From Hexactinellida sp. DTS-2022 (lineage: Eukaryota > Porifera > Hexactinellida): a stretch of DNA of 64,000 bases. Made by a program: the position numbers and the translations under genes. Below the pieces are notes generated by a model. That model worked only from the letters and a program-made list of their open reading frames with translations, was not told where the DNA came from and ran no database searches. Shown here piece by piece: positions 22,841 through 34,324 of the stretch. The stretch covers positions 868,001-932,000 of the forward strand of contig JAPNXP010000007.1 of assembly GCA_028753945.1 (NCBI GenBank). Reading direction: 5' to 3'. The first letter of the stretch is position 1; each line of letters opens with the position of its first letter.

Positions 22841-22938
22841 TTGGCTGTATTAAGATGACAGCCTTATCATTATTACATTCCCAGTATAATAATTTTATCT
22901 TTAATCATTTTGTATATCCTTGTAGTTTGTCATTTTAG

Positions 22939-24630
22939 ATGGCATCAAACATTGAGACTAACAACTCTGTTCCCAAACAACCAATTATGGACGAGAAACA
23001 CACTCACTTCAAGGAAGGCCCTGGCGTATACACATCAGCTACAAGAGGCTCTGATACAGAAGGCGACGGAACAAAAGATCGCCCTTTCAAAACAGTGCAA
23101 CATTGTATGCAAATAATTTCTGTAGAACCATTCCCTAAAATTTTTATTGATGGGAAAAACGAGGAAGAAGAATGGGAATTAATGAGTAAAAATGCTTTTA
23201 AGAAGGAATTGAAAACATTCCATTTGACCCAACATGGAGCAACGAAATCTGAAACAAAAGGTGTTGCAAATACTAAATCTGAAATTATAATTGTGATGGA
23301 TAACAGTTTGCCCATTGCTTCGAAGATAAAAATAGGTGACGCAAGTAAATATGTTGGAAAAAGAATTCTAGTCCAGGGTTGGGTCGCTAGCAAAAGGCAA
23401 CAAAGTAAAAAAATGGTTTTTGTTACACTACGTGATGGTACAGGGTTCTTGCAATGTTTGCTTACCGGAAACCTTTGCTTAACTAATCAAGCATTGGTAT
23501 TATCATTGGAATCTACAATGAGCATTTGGGGACAACTTTCTACTGTAAAAGATGGTCAGAAGGCCCCTGGTGGTGTTGAGGTTGTTGCTGATTATTGGGA
23601 GTTAGTAGGCAGTTCTCCGAGTGGAGGTTGTGAAGCAATAGTTAATGATTCATCTAGTGTCGACCTTCAATTAGATCACCGACATTTAATGCTACGAACG
23701 GAATCTCTTGCGAATACTTTTCGTTTAAGATCGGTTATTACTCAGTGTTTTCGTGATCATTATTTCTCGAAGGGTTACGTTGAAGTTACGCCTCCTACAT
23801 TAGTGCAAACACAAGTTGAAGGCGGTTCTACTTTATTCAAATTAGATTATTTCGGTGAACCTGCATACCTTACTCAGTCATCCCAACTTTATTTGGAAAC
23901 CGTAATCCCTTCACTTGGAAATGTATTTTGTATTTCACAATCGTATCGTGCCGAGACTTCGCATACCCGTAGACATCTTGCTGAGTACACTCACATTGAA
24001 GGTGAATGCCCTTTCATTGCATTCGATGACCTAATCGATTCTTTGGAAGATATTATAGTTGATGTTGCACAGCGTGTGATGGATTCATCATTAGGCTACT
24101 TGTTACGTGAAGTAAATCCCAAGTTTTCAGTGCCAAAACGTCCTTTTATACGCATGCCGTATTCTGAAGCGATTAAATACCTTCGTGAGAATGACATTAC
24201 GAAAGAAGACGGCACATACTACGAATACGGCGAAGATATACCCGAGAAACCTGAACGTATTATGACGGATAAAATTGGTTTGCCAGTTATGCTCATTCGT
24301 TTTCCTGTCAATATTAAATCTTTCTACATGTCAAAGTGTGCTGATAACGCGATTGAAACCGAGTCTGTCGACGTTCTATTGCCTGGCGTAGGCGAGGTGG
24401 TTGGCGGTAGCATGCGTTCGCATAAATACGAAGAGTTGTTAGATGGGTTTAAGAGGGAAGGAATTGATCCCAAAGCTTACTACTGGTATTTAGATCAGAG
24501 GAAATTTGGTACTTGTCCGCATGGCGGTTATGGGTTGGGTTTAGACAGGTTTTTGACTTGGATTCTTGGAAAGTTCCACATACGCGAAGTCGTATTGTAT
24601 CCGAGAATGTCAGAGCGATGTACACCTTAG
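22939..24630 (+). CDS. NARS1: Cytosolic asparaginyl-tRNA synthetase
   Basis: A 563-aa class IIb synthetase that charges tRNA-Asn with asparagine. Residues about 26-95 match the animal UNE-N appended domain (VYTSATRGSDTEGDGT, RPFKTVQHC, PFPKIFIDGK). Residues about 135-225 form the OB-fold anticodon-binding domain (RILVQGWVASKR, LRDGTGFLQCL). The rest is the catalytic core, with motif 2 RAETSHTRRHLAEYTHIEGE at 337-356, motif 3 GGYGLGLDRFLTWILG at 529-544 and the family C terminus ending RCTP. All expected parts are present, so it should be functional. Length is close to human NARS1 (about 548 aa). Intronless in the coding region, although the ATG directly follows CATTTTAG, which resembles a splice acceptor. 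Codon usage is AT-rich. Confidence 0.95.
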   Translation: MASNIETNNSVPKQPIMDEKHTHFKEGPGVYTSATRGSDTEGDGTKDRPFKTVQHCMQIISVEPFPKIFIDGKNEEEEWELMSKNAFKKELKTFHLTQHGATKSETKGVANTKSEIIIVMDNSLPIASKIKIGDASKYVGKRILVQGWVASKRQQSKKMVFVTLRDGTGFLQCLLTGNLCLTNQALVLSLESTMSIWGQLSTVKDGQKAPGGVEVVADYWELVGSSPSGGCEAIVNDSSSVDLQLDHRHLMLRTESLANTFRLRSVITQCFRDHYFSKGYVEVTPPTLVQTQVEGGSTLFKLDYFGEPAYLTQSSQLYLETVIPSLGNVFCISQSYRAETSHTRRHLAEYTHIEGECPFIAFDDLIDSLEDIIVDVAQRVMDSSLGYLLREVNPKFSVPKRPFIRMPYSEAIKYLRENDITKEDGTYYEYGEDIPEKPERIMTDKIGLPVMLIRFPVNIKSFYMSKCADNAIETESVDVLLPGVGEVVGGSMRSHKYEELLDGFKREGIDPKAYYWYLDQRKFGTCPHGGYGLGLDRFLTWILGKFHIREVVLYPRMSERCTP

Positions 24631-25344
24631 AATTATTATTATGTTGAACAATAGTGCTTAGTTATTTAGACCTTCTACATTTATACTTTGACATAGACAT
24701 TTCCTTGTTTATTTGAGTTCATGATATATTCTCAGGTATGATTATATAAGGGACTGTTCAAACGTTACGTAACGCTTACAGGTTAGAAGGGGAGTCAATA
24801 AGTTTATAGTTATTTAACTTATTTATAATTAGAAAACCCTTTATATTTGTTTGACCATAGTACATTAGAAGATTATCTGCTCATGTTTGCTAGGCTATAA
24901 GATTTTTAATGGTTACTTGAGTTACAAAAGAATTTGCCTGAGAGTCACTTTTTGCTCAATTTAGATACTGGGTTTAATCTACTTATATAAATAGAATTGA
25001 TTTAGCTGTAGGCATAATTTTTACAAACTTGAATCTAACAATTATTATCTATCTATCAATTTGAGAGTTATCATTTATACGAGTCTTTTCACCTAAACTT
25101 CCAAGTGAGTTTATTTAAAATAATACAGTAAACTCAATAAATCGGGTTCTATTGAACTGGATACTATAAAATGAACCGTTTTTAATTTAGAATAACCTTT
25201 ACATTTAATATAATTATTAATTAACTAATAATAATCTATAACATTAGTGAAAGTATTAATTATTGTGCAAATTGCTTAACAAGAAAGGAAATTTATCCAC
25301 ACCGGATAAAATGGTTCCAAACCCGGTGTCATAGTGCCAGCGGT

Positions 25345-25915
25345 CCTGTCACGCCAAAACTGGTCCGGGACCAATTTTGGCCGGCCATAAATGGTCCGGT
25401 CGGACTAGCTTTGGTCGCCATAAATGGTCCGGCTGGATCAGTTTAGGTCGCCAAAGGCGGTCCCCATTGGCCAAAGGTGGTCCCCGCCGGATCAGTTTTG
25501 GCAGCCATTCCAAGACAATGATCATAGAGCTTTTTCTCATTCATCAACACAAGAATACATAGAGATGCAAATGTTTTCACAATAGTCAATAATACACAAT
25601 TACAAAGTTGATTTTTACACCGTAACTCCATATATCACAATTACAAAACCAATTCTTTTCACTATTATTCATGCTTCATACTTATAAGGTACTCCTTTTT
25701 CCCCTGAACCATAGTAGACAATTAGAAAAAGATACATTTTCAATTTAATAATTGATTGTCCTATACAATTACGCACTAGTGGGAGGTTTGTTATAGCAAC
25801 TTTAGTGCGATCTAACAAAAAGTTTAGGCCGGACCTATTTTAGCAAGCTAGGACCATTTATGGCAGGCCAAAATTGGTCCCGGACCAATTTTTTCGTGAC
25901 AACCCCACCAAATAA
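25345..25915. mobile_element. Element with GGTCC-rich inverted ends
   Basis: The left end TGTCACGCC..CTGGTCCGGGACCAATTTTGGCC and right end GGCCAAAATTGGTCCCGGACCAATTTTTTCGTGACA are inverted repeats of about 50 bp. The interior is AT-rich with no frame. Similar GGTCC palindromes occur near 4560-5000 and 19080-19410. Confidence 0.6.
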
Positions 25916-26231
25916 TGTCCCCCGGACCTATTGTACTATGGCCATGGTAATTGTTGTAATCGCAAAAATGCATGTGCTAATCAACAGGATATTGTAACTA
26001 AACTACAGTGATGGAAAATTGGAAATATATTTGGAAGATATGCATTACTTAAATGTATTATACTGTATACAACTATAGTGCATTGTGATTCAAGTGTTTT
26101 GTGACCCTAGTGTGAGGAGTCCGAGGGGCAAGCCTACATTTTGAGCGTGCATAGCTTAAATGAGTGGTTAGGCCAAGGTACGGTCGTAAATTATATGTTT
26201 TGGCCTAAAATTTGGATATCTATATGAGAAA

Positions 26232-26421
26232 TACAGTCGAAACCGGTTTATTCTAACTCGGGTTATTCTAACTTATCGGTTTATTCTAACAATTAGTAAT
26301 GCAATCTTTTGTAAGAAATTCCAACTATACTGTATTTTTCATCGGTTTTTTCTAACTATCGGTTTTTTCTTACTATTTTTATCTGAAAAGAAATGGTTAG
26401 AAAAAACTGGTTTGAACTGTA
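26232..26421. mobile_element. TA-flanked MITE (CAGTCGAAACCGGTTTATTC)
   Basis: Starts TACAGTCGAAACCGGTTTATT and ends AAAACTGGTTTGAACTGTA. Interior repeats of GGTTTATTCTAAC, strongly palindromic. Confidence 0.7.
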
Positions 26422-29072
26422 CGCCATTATTTTTATATTACCCATACAGTGGATACTGGATGGAGAAAAGAACACCTCTTATGAGCACCCTTTTTGCGAA
26501 ATCCGTTCTATCTTAGTATTGAATGAATATCTATGACCCGTATCCAATGTAACAACGAAAATCGATTCTTACTCACCACTATTTTCAATATTTTAACTAA
26601 AAAGTATTGATTATTCTGACTCACAGGGCCGTGACAGTAATGCAAACTGCCCAGGGTCAAACCTGTGAAGAATATTGCCATCCCAGGTAAGCGAATTTTT
26701 ATTGCCGTTAAGTAAACAATATTTATCAAGTATCAACTCCCCCACAGACATATACTACTACTACTATTAAAGTGTACTCTCGAGCTAATTAGCTAATTAG
26801 CCTGCCCAAGCACAATTCAGTGGTTCAGAATATAAGTCAAAACAACTGTTCTTCGATAATTTTGGATTAGGGTTCTTGGCCAATGTACAGGGAAATTGGA
26901 GCCTCGTACAGGGATATGACTCAAATGATTAGCTAGTATGAACTCATTAAATTGAATTTAATAGCATCAATGGATCAGAGCAATGAAATAATTACAAAAT
27001 GTTTTACCAGGGGAGGGCATTGCCCCCCGTGGCGACGTCCCTGTGCCTAACTGATACTGTAATTTAATTGATCCAGAGTAAATTCATGCATCCAATCAAT
27101 TATTTGTGTTCCGACTGTCTACCCTACATTTCTGACATTACATTTATGATTATGTCTATATGATATCCAATAAGTACAAATTAACGCAATAACTTCTCCA
27201 CATCCCAAAGTCAGGGGTCCACAGAGTTGTAGAGTTCTTTAGTGATATTTATTTATTATTCGGAGTTGGTTTAATATTTTACACGGACAAGCTTTAATAT
27301 ATAGAAAACTATCAGTTCAAATAGAATAAATATCAACAATACTGGCGCTGGCGTTGCTTAGAATTTCCCTATTTATTTGCTCTGTCCTTGTATATAGCTA
27401 TATAGTATAGAAATTAGGGGGCACATCCCTACTGTGGAACAATAGCATTACTTTACGTGGGTTACTAGCGACCACCTAAAACAATTCCCATATACATTAT
27501 AATTCCCCGTAATACAACCACCTGTGTATAGGGCCTTTGGATTTTAAGTAATGCTCAAGGGGTAAGTGTTACAGCCCGTCCTTTTTTGTTACAAAATGGC
27601 CAAAAGCGTGATGTAGGGAGGGGGTATATAATTTTCGTTAATTTTTCGTCACATAACCGACATTATTTTCTAGGCGCTTAGATTGAGTGTGAGCTCAGTC
27701 ATGAGCATAAATTACTTGATTAGTAGCTTAGGCGATTATTGTTTTTTTCGCCGTATTGGGACCAAAAATGTTATGAATTTTCGAGAATATCACATTTTAT
27801 TCCAATTTATTTATTTTGGGCGGTTGATAACCATATTGCGACTTATATTAGATAAGATGTTTACACGGGCAGCGGTAATAAACTTTATTTGTTATTTTGG
27901 GGGCTACTATTCTAGTATAAACGGTACTCATTTTGATTTGCGTCTATCGGAGTATGTAATTATATACAACCGGCATTTAATTTGAAAGGAATCCTTTTGA
28001 GATACAAGCGAGGGCCTGCTTGTAGTAATAAATCTTTGTTTTTCCAAATGTAGTTTCATGCGTCCAAGGATTTCCTGGACCGTATTGATCAAAGAGAATA
28101 TTTGCAGGAACCAAATTAATGATCTGTAGAAATATATTTATAATATGTATGCATGTTATATTTTAACATGGTGCGAGCGGTCGATAATTTTTGGACTTTC
28201 GAGGCCTCTAAAATTGCGTCAAGGAATTCCCGGCATATTCCATGAATTTGTCTGAACTAAGTTGGCAGGTATGACTGTTCCCCGACCCACCTAAATTATC
28301 CCGCGACCCACTGGTTGATAACCCCTACACTAGAGTCTAGACAATTGAACGTAGCATGGTTGGCAAAAGTTTGTATATTAAGTGTCAGTTTGCCAAGTGT
28401 CGTGGAAACTGACATTAATTCTTCTAGTTGTTTCATATAATCTACGTATCTTCTCGGATTAATTTGATAATAAGCAAAAAGATCGAACAAAACATTGTAA
28501 CAAACACTTTCCTATAAACCTGGATAATTTAAAGCGGGTCGGCTAGATTTCACATTTGAATTGCATTATAATGTGTACTGATATTTACTTTATTATCCAT
28601 ACAAACTAAGTACCTAGTGTTCAGATTAGAGAGCGATTGGATGGATAGGCACTTAATCGTAGGCGTAGCACGCGGTTCGGCAGGTCCGCTTTTGGCCGGA
28701 CCTCTTTTTGATGCAGTACTACGCCACTGTTAATTAATAACAAACTGCTCGTCCGCGCTATGGGCGTTCTTACAACTTGCAGGCCCTCGCTTGTATTCAA
28801 AGCAATTACCTTTTCAAATGTTATGCCGGTTGTATTTAAATATTGTGGAATGTAACGAAAAAACGAAAATTACACGCCCTCTCCTTACGTTCGTTTTTGC
28901 CATTTTGTATTTAAAGTACGGTCTGTCACATTCGTATTCCTTCTCCCCTTTGGAAGCGTTATTTACTGTTCGAAGGCCCCATACACATGTGATTATATTA
29001 TGGGAAATAATATAGGAATTATTTAAATGGTTGTTGTATATAGTGACATTTAGCAGATACTACTGTACAGCA

Positions 29073-29636
29073 TATGCACTAAGCCACCAAAAGTATTTTA
29101 AAACAGGAATCTTATTCCAAACACAATATACTTAATGTAGTGTATTTACGGCTACTTAAACTACTCTGAAATGACTATAAATAATCTTGTTGTACTTATA
29201 AATATCATAACATTGAGATTTTAAGTCATTTTCATCCAATATCCATGAAGTGGCATAAGTGTCCATCCCACGTGCCACTTGTGGCACAAGTGGCACAAAA
29301 GGAAATGTGGCTGTATCTCAGTTGTAAACATTCTTAATGATTAGAAATCATGCACCTAGAGTAATTCGAACATGTAGTATTCAAATCTGAAATCAGAATT
29401 CGTATATTCTAATTGCTTCAAAATGTTCAGAAGTTTTATATTTAAGTGGCTAATTTAATAGTTAATGAGTTTAACACCTCCATAAATATGCAAATTCCCA
29501 AATAATATTTTTTATTTGTGTTAACAGATCGTTTCATGTCCACATTGAAGCATCTACAAATGTTTCTATGCTACTAGAAGCTTGAATGTATGAATATAAA
29601 TTATTGTTGTTCAAATAATTTGGACGGATAGTGTAT
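29073..29636. mobile_element. Tc1/mariner-like non-autonomous element, relative of 21075-21582
   Basis: Begins TATGCACTAAGCCACCAAAAG and ends TTTGGACGGATAGTGTATG. It shares the internal GTGCCACTTGTGGCACAAGT palindrome with the 21-kb copy, in the opposite orientation. Confidence 0.6.
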
Positions 29637-30171
29637 GTAGCATATCAGGGAATCCCAGCCTCTCGGCTGTAGCCCCCTACCCTAAGCAGTATATTATGCG
29701 TGGACCCAGCTTTAGCTTATAAAAAGAGAAATAAAATTAATTAGAAAATACTAACCAGTAAGCGCCGTTATATTGATGATAATTTGAACAAAGAATTTGA
29801 CAACTGTATTGATTAGTAATAATTGGATAGCAAATAGACACATTGGAATGTTATTAATGTATGGCATGGAACACGAATAACTGATTGGATGAAAGAATAT
29901 ACTTTCGGCCAATTAAATAACAGTCTCAGTTAGTGATTCCAAAATGCATACTTAAAACTTGTTGTTAGATACAGTATTTCCCACCCCCCTACCAAATTTC
30001 AAGTCTGTTATCAGTTCCTCAATCAATTCTGGGCGAAATCTACAATAACAAACTACACCATGTTAAAATAATATACCGAATTTACTCGAATAATCGCTCC
30101 CTCCTCCCATCAGGGGTTTAAATTAATGGTAGGTAACTAGGTAATTACGGGAATAAATTAGAGATATCTTG

Positions 30172-30333
30172 TATGTAGACCGTCTATTTCTAGACCAGGT
30201 TTTCTTACATATACATTAGTATTACCCATAAAAATCAGGGCAAGTGGTCTACAGAATTTAGAGACGGTCAACAAATTTTTGGCTTATTTGTATGGGCTTT
30301 TATAGACCGTCTAGAAATAGACCGTCTACATAT
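30172..30333. mobile_element. Palindromic MITE (TATGTAGACCGTCTATTTCT)
   Basis: TATGTAGACCGTCTATTTCTAGAC at the left is matched by the reverse complement GTCTAGAAATAGACCGTCTACATA at the right, nearly perfect over 24 bp, with TA edges. Confidence 0.75.
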
Positions 30334-30612
30334 AAGGATGCTCAATAAATTATCATAAAACAACACATAAGCACTTGAGGAAAGTTCGTTAAAACAGACA
30401 AATGGTATTCATTTCTTAAATATAAATAGTTGCCCCCCTTCGGACCTTCGGGCGCCTAAAAATTGTTAATCGCCTAGGCTATTATTCCAATAAATACGTT
30501 ATTTAATCACCGCAGTTGCCAAACAGTGTTTGCTTCTTTCATAAGTTCAACGGATTATAATCCATAATGTTCCACTCGATTAATTGATTTTCTCCAATAG
30601 ACTCCGAAGAAA

Positions 30613-33600
30613 ATGGAACAAGACCTATTCGCAGAGATAGGACTAATAAAAGAGTTGGCGAAAGAGCTAACAGTTGAAGATGTTGTTAAACTGAAGCTAA
30701 TCATGAAAGTGCCAGCTGGGCTGTGTGAAGAGAATTGCGAGGGAGGAAGCTTCCTTCTTGCAATGCGTAATTGGGATAAGTTCAATCCGTACGAATTCCA
30801 TCAAGCGCTTACGGGCATACAACGTGTAGACCTAATTCCTATCGCTATAAAGCTGCCTTGGCTGTGCGTGTTAGAACCCACTGGGCAAAGCGAACTGTTG
30901 ACAGAAGAGTTGTCAATGAAAACGTTTGTAAGTTTGCTGCGAACAGAAATAACTATCAAAGAGTGGAAAATCGTCGCCATTATTATCAGTAGTCACTTAA
31001 GAGGGAAGGATGATTTTGAAAGTATTATAACTGCGTGTCTTGAAGCGAAATTGATTTGCAAAGAAATGAAAGTATTGAAAAGATTGTTCACACAAATCGG
31101 GCGACTGGATGTCTTGGTCAAAATAAGTGTGTATAATAGCGTGTTTGCTGCAATGAGCGATGAAGAATTCTCATTCAAGTTGAAGAAGGAATTAAGTTCG
31201 CAAGCTAAAGAAATTTTGGAATGGGAGGGCAAATTACGGCGATTCGTGGAGATAACAAATAAAAAAGTGCAACAAATGTTAGGGAAATCCGACTCCGTGA
31301 ATCTTGCAAGTGTGTACGTTGATCTAACCATTGTGAAACAGGAGCCTAGACCTGTCAACTTAGAGGACGAAACGACATATAATGAAATAGCTTTCTTAAG
31401 GAAGATTGCTAACAAAGAAATTGAGATCGTGCCAGTTGACTTTACTGAAGAATTAAGAACGTACGAACCTTCTAATAATGAAATATGGTGCTTGATAGGA
31501 AACCCAGGATGTGGGAAAAGTTTTCTTTCAAAGAGAATTGCACTTCGATTTGGAAATAATGAATTAACACAAATTTCGTACACAATTGCTATCCCATGTC
31601 GCAACACCGATTGGCATTCGATGGAATCCACCCGCGTAGAGGAAGATAAAGCGGTGACGTCTGAACATGTCCAGGAATGGTTGTGCTTGGGACTACCTGT
31701 GACCTCGGACTGGGCGAAAGAACTAGCGAAGCATCTAGCAAAGTCAGATGGAGAGGGGCTCCTGTTGATACTTGACGGACTCGACGAGTTCACTAAAAAG
31801 ATTCCATTTGAAAAGTCACTACTCTACATGATGCTAACCAGACAGACGCTGCATAGAGCCACAATAATACTGACAACTCGACCGGGGGCTTGGACAGATA
31901 TTTCATCTCAGCACACACTACTCATTGACAGGTTTTATCAGGTGCTAGGCTTTTCTCCAGAGAATCGAGACCTCTACTTCGAGAAGCAAATTGTGGATCT
32001 TAGAAAGTTGGGAGTGTGGTTGAATCTATTGTCTCGCTATGACGAAATTAACCAGCTGTCTCTGATACCCGTGAATGCGTCCCTCTTCGCGGCCCTCCTG
32101 AAGGACGAGTCGGTGACTATCGAGACGCTAACACAACTGTACAGAGAACTGACCTGCTACTTGATACGCCGACAGCTCACCAGGATGGCTCTGAAGGAAT
32201 TAGCCAAAGTAATAAAGTTGGAATTGTTTGATGAATGCGTGTTGGATTGTCTCTACAAGATTGGACGAATCGCATTGCTGGGTGTAGCCAGTCGGGAACT
32301 GACTTCCACGGAAACTGTCACCATGACCATTAACCGTGTGGAGATAGAATGCCATTGTTTGGGATTAGCGCACGAATTCTACACCAAAGAAGCGGTAGGC
32401 ATTGTGAAGAAGGTGTGGGCGTTTGCGCATTTAACCATGCAGGAGTTCTCTTCTGCTATATTCCTGAAGTCGACTTCCTGGACCAAACAGTGCTTGAGTG
32501 TGCGCTATATAGCTGATAGTGATGAGCACTTCTCAGTTTACAAAATGGTTGTCAGGTTTTTATGTGGACTCCTTATTGAGAGATCAGCTGTTCTCCATAC
32601 TATTCTTTTCCGAAAATTAATGCCTGAAACGATTGACAATCTACCCTTTCACCACCAAATGGGATATGACGATACAACTCTATTAACACTCGCAGGCTGG
32701 AATCAACATACTAAGAAATATTTCGATCTTATCCCCATTGTTATCGAGTCCAACTGTTCCCACATTCATAATGCCCTGAAACTATTCCTTCCCTCATCTG
32801 TCTCTCTTTACCTGAATAATGAGGTACTCCCAGTGTCCCCCAATGAGTGGCTGTGTTTCATTCAGTCATTACAACTGGTACAACACATTACACTGATTTA
32901 TGTCGACACCTCGCATATCAGTGTAGAACAGTTCGGATCACTGATGAAAGAACTTTTAATCTGCCCACTCGACCAGTTAGCGATCCAATTTCGACAAGAA
33001 AAAGAACCGATAAGCTCGAAAATTCTAGCTTATACTGAGTTAATCAACGAAACCGACCTGAATGCTCGTACTCGTATTTCTATAGAGCTATCCGATTGTA
33101 AAATACAGGAGCTTACAGATACCGCTTTGTTCTCTCCTCCTACAAATCAACATATTAATGGCGTGAGACTCTACAGTAGTGAATGTTCCAATGAATTACT
33201 CCACCAACTATCCAACAATGTTGTATCTTCCCAACACTTGCAATACCTGTTTATTGATGAATCAGAATACGCAGACATCTTCCTACCTGCACTAACTCAA
33301 GCCACACAGTTAAAGGGACTATACATACATGGCTCTCTATCTGAAGACAGTGAACGACTGATGGAGGAACTAGTGCCTAAACTCACACAGTTAACAGAAA
33401 TTAATTATCTGGACTACTCCATCCTACCTCACTTGGCACATCTGACTGGACTCACCTATCTACAGATGAAGTTTGGAAATGACAAATCATTATCCGACAA
33501 TCTACTGCAAGTACTGAATACGAATTGTATCACACTGAGGATACTCGAGCTATGGAACTTAGAAAAGATAGGATTCCAGAGATGGACAGAATTCCTAGCT

Positions 33601-33978
33601 GCTCTGCAATGCTGTGTTAATCTAGTCAAGCTACAACTAAGCTTTATTTCCATCTCATCTGATGATAGTTCTCAATGGGCACCCACACTGAGATGTCTCC
33701 CTTCATTGCTTTATCTAAACTTACAGGATGTAACCCTGTCTGATGCTGGAGTGTTGGCTGTGTGCCAGGGACTAGCCAAACATCGAACCATTAAGGTATT
33801 AGTTATACTGAGCTGTGACCAGAGCTCTCAGTCGTGTGAAGCACTCACTAACCTGATCCCTACTCTCAGACAGCTGGAGACACTGATGGTAACCAGCCTC
33901 TCCCTCCCAGATCCAGTACCTCTTAAAGCACTGAAACTAGTCGCGGAGGAGTACTGGATCGATGTAGACTTTGATTAA
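30613..33978 (+). CDS. NLR-type receptor: tandem DED, NACHT NTPase, LRR
   Basis: A 1121-aa single-exon protein. Residues about 5-80 and 103-172 each look like a death-effector domain: six-helix pattern ending in the DED signature RxDL (RVDL at 71-74; RLDV at 164-167). Residues about 285-600 are the NACHT module, with Walker A GNPGCGKS at 296-303, Walker B LLLILDGLDEF at 383-393 and TTRPGAW at 421-427. The C-terminal 270 or so residues are leucine-rich repeats of the NLR kind (for example LVKLQLSFISISSDDSSQWA, LLYLNLQDVTLSDAGV). NLRs sense microbial or damage signals and oligomerise through the NACHT; DEDs recruit caspase-8/FADD-type partners. No signal peptide or membrane segment, so cytosolic. 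All NTPase motifs are intact. AATAAA at 34044 and 34061. The 300 bp upstream hold MITE 30172-30333 but no obvious TATA box. The domain calls for the two DEDs come from pattern and RxDL only. Confidence 0.88.
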   Translation: MEQDLFAEIGLIKELAKELTVEDVVKLKLIMKVPAGLCEENCEGGSFLLAMRNWDKFNPYEFHQALTGIQRVDLIPIAIKLPWLCVLEPTGQSELLTEELSMKTFVSLLRTEITIKEWKIVAIIISSHLRGKDDFESIITACLEAKLICKEMKVLKRLFTQIGRLDVLVKISVYNSVFAAMSDEEFSFKLKKELSSQAKEILEWEGKLRRFVEITNKKVQQMLGKSDSVNLASVYVDLTIVKQEPRPVNLEDETTYNEIAFLRKIANKEIEIVPVDFTEELRTYEPSNNEIWCLIGNPGCGKSFLSKRIALRFGNNELTQISYTIAIPCRNTDWHSMESTRVEEDKAVTSEHVQEWLCLGLPVTSDWAKELAKHLAKSDGEGLLLILDGLDEFTKKIPFEKSLLYMMLTRQTLHRATIILTTRPGAWTDISSQHTLLIDRFYQVLGFSPENRDLYFEKQIVDLRKLGVWLNLLSRYDEINQLSLIPVNASLFAALLKDESVTIETLTQLYRELTCYLIRRQLTRMALKELAKVIKLELFDECVLDCLYKIGRIALLGVASRELTSTETVTMTINRVEIECHCLGLAHEFYTKEAVGIVKKVWAFAHLTMQEFSSAIFLKSTSWTKQCLSVRYIADSDEHFSVYKMVVRFLCGLLIERSAVLHTILFRKLMPETIDNLPFHHQMGYDDTTLLTLAGWNQHTKKYFDLIPIVIESNCSHIHNALKLFLPSSVSLYLNNEVLPVSPNEWLCFIQSLQLVQHITLIYVDTSHISVEQFGSLMKELLICPLDQLAIQFRQEKEPISSKILAYTELINETDLNARTRISIELSDCKIQELTDTALFSPPTNQHINGVRLYSSECSNELLHQLSNNVVSSQHLQYLFIDESEYADIFLPALTQATQLKGLYIHGSLSEDSERLMEELVPKLTQLTEINYLDYSILPHLAHLTGLTYLQMKFGNDKSLSDNLLQVLNTNCITLRILELWNLEKIGFQRWTEFLAALQCCVNLVKLQLSFISISSDDSSQWAPTLRCLPSLLYLNLQDVTLSDAGVLAVCQGLAKHRTIKVLVILSCDQSSQSCEALTNLIPTLRQLETLMVTSLSLPDPVPLKALKLVAEEYWIDVDFD

Positions 33979-34043
33979 TTATGCATAAGAATTGAACATA
34001 TATGAGTCCCACCTTTATATAAACCTAGCTTAATTAACTAATT

Positions 34044-34066
34044 AATAAATTGTAATCTGTAATAAA
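34044..34066 (+). terminator. Poly(A) signals for the NLR gene
   Basis: AATAAA at 34044-34049 and again at 34061-34066, 66 and 83 bp after the stop codon. Confidence 0.6.
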
Positions 34067-34324
34067 AAAATTTCCTTTATAGTAAATATTTATACTGTAT
34101 TCTATAGTAGATACATAGAGTATACTGCGTGATTTATTTCGTTTACAAGGCCAAACTACCATTCCGAATCATCCATTATTAAAGGTCATTTATATTTAAT
34201 TTTTGAGTTAGTGAGATAGTATTCTGTAATTGACATGTCTGTTAGAATATTAACCATAGGGCCAAAAAGTTGATCTTTTGAAAAGTATTTTATATTGTTA
34301 TTTTATATAGAAATTTGTTGTGGA

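Larger units (their letters stand above)
18067..22938. other. Intergenic region of nested transposons
   Basis: Contains GATTAC-rich repeats (about 18240-18345, 19425-19550, 19770-19880), the composite 18490-20014, a hAT-type MITE (20679-20888), a Tc1-like MITE (21075-21582) inserted in a GTAC-rich repeat (about 21045-22080), and remnants at 22500-22840. Short ORFs around 18968-19335 and 19349-19956 are translations of palindromic GGTCC repeats, not genes. Confidence 0.6.
24631..30612. other. Intergenic, repeat-rich
   Basis: No credible gene. Contains a Harbinger-like GTTCAAACGTTACGTAACGC piece (about 24752-24785), an inverted GGTCC element (25345-25915), MITEs at 26232-26421, 29073-29636 and 30172-30333, a hairpin-rich end at 28742-28795 and a hAT-like terminal fragment at about 28262-28330 (CGACCCACCTAAATTATCCC). 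The 100-aa open frame at 27683-27985 lacks an ATG start and recognisable motifs. Confidence 0.55.

Noticed and set aside
27683..27985. 100-aa open frame
   Set aside because: No ATG at the start, AT-rich, no recognisable feature, and inside repeat-rich DNA.
30993..31793. 266-aa minus-strand open frame
   Set aside because: Antisense to the NACHT-LRR coding sequence, no motif, and composition typical of a shadow frame.
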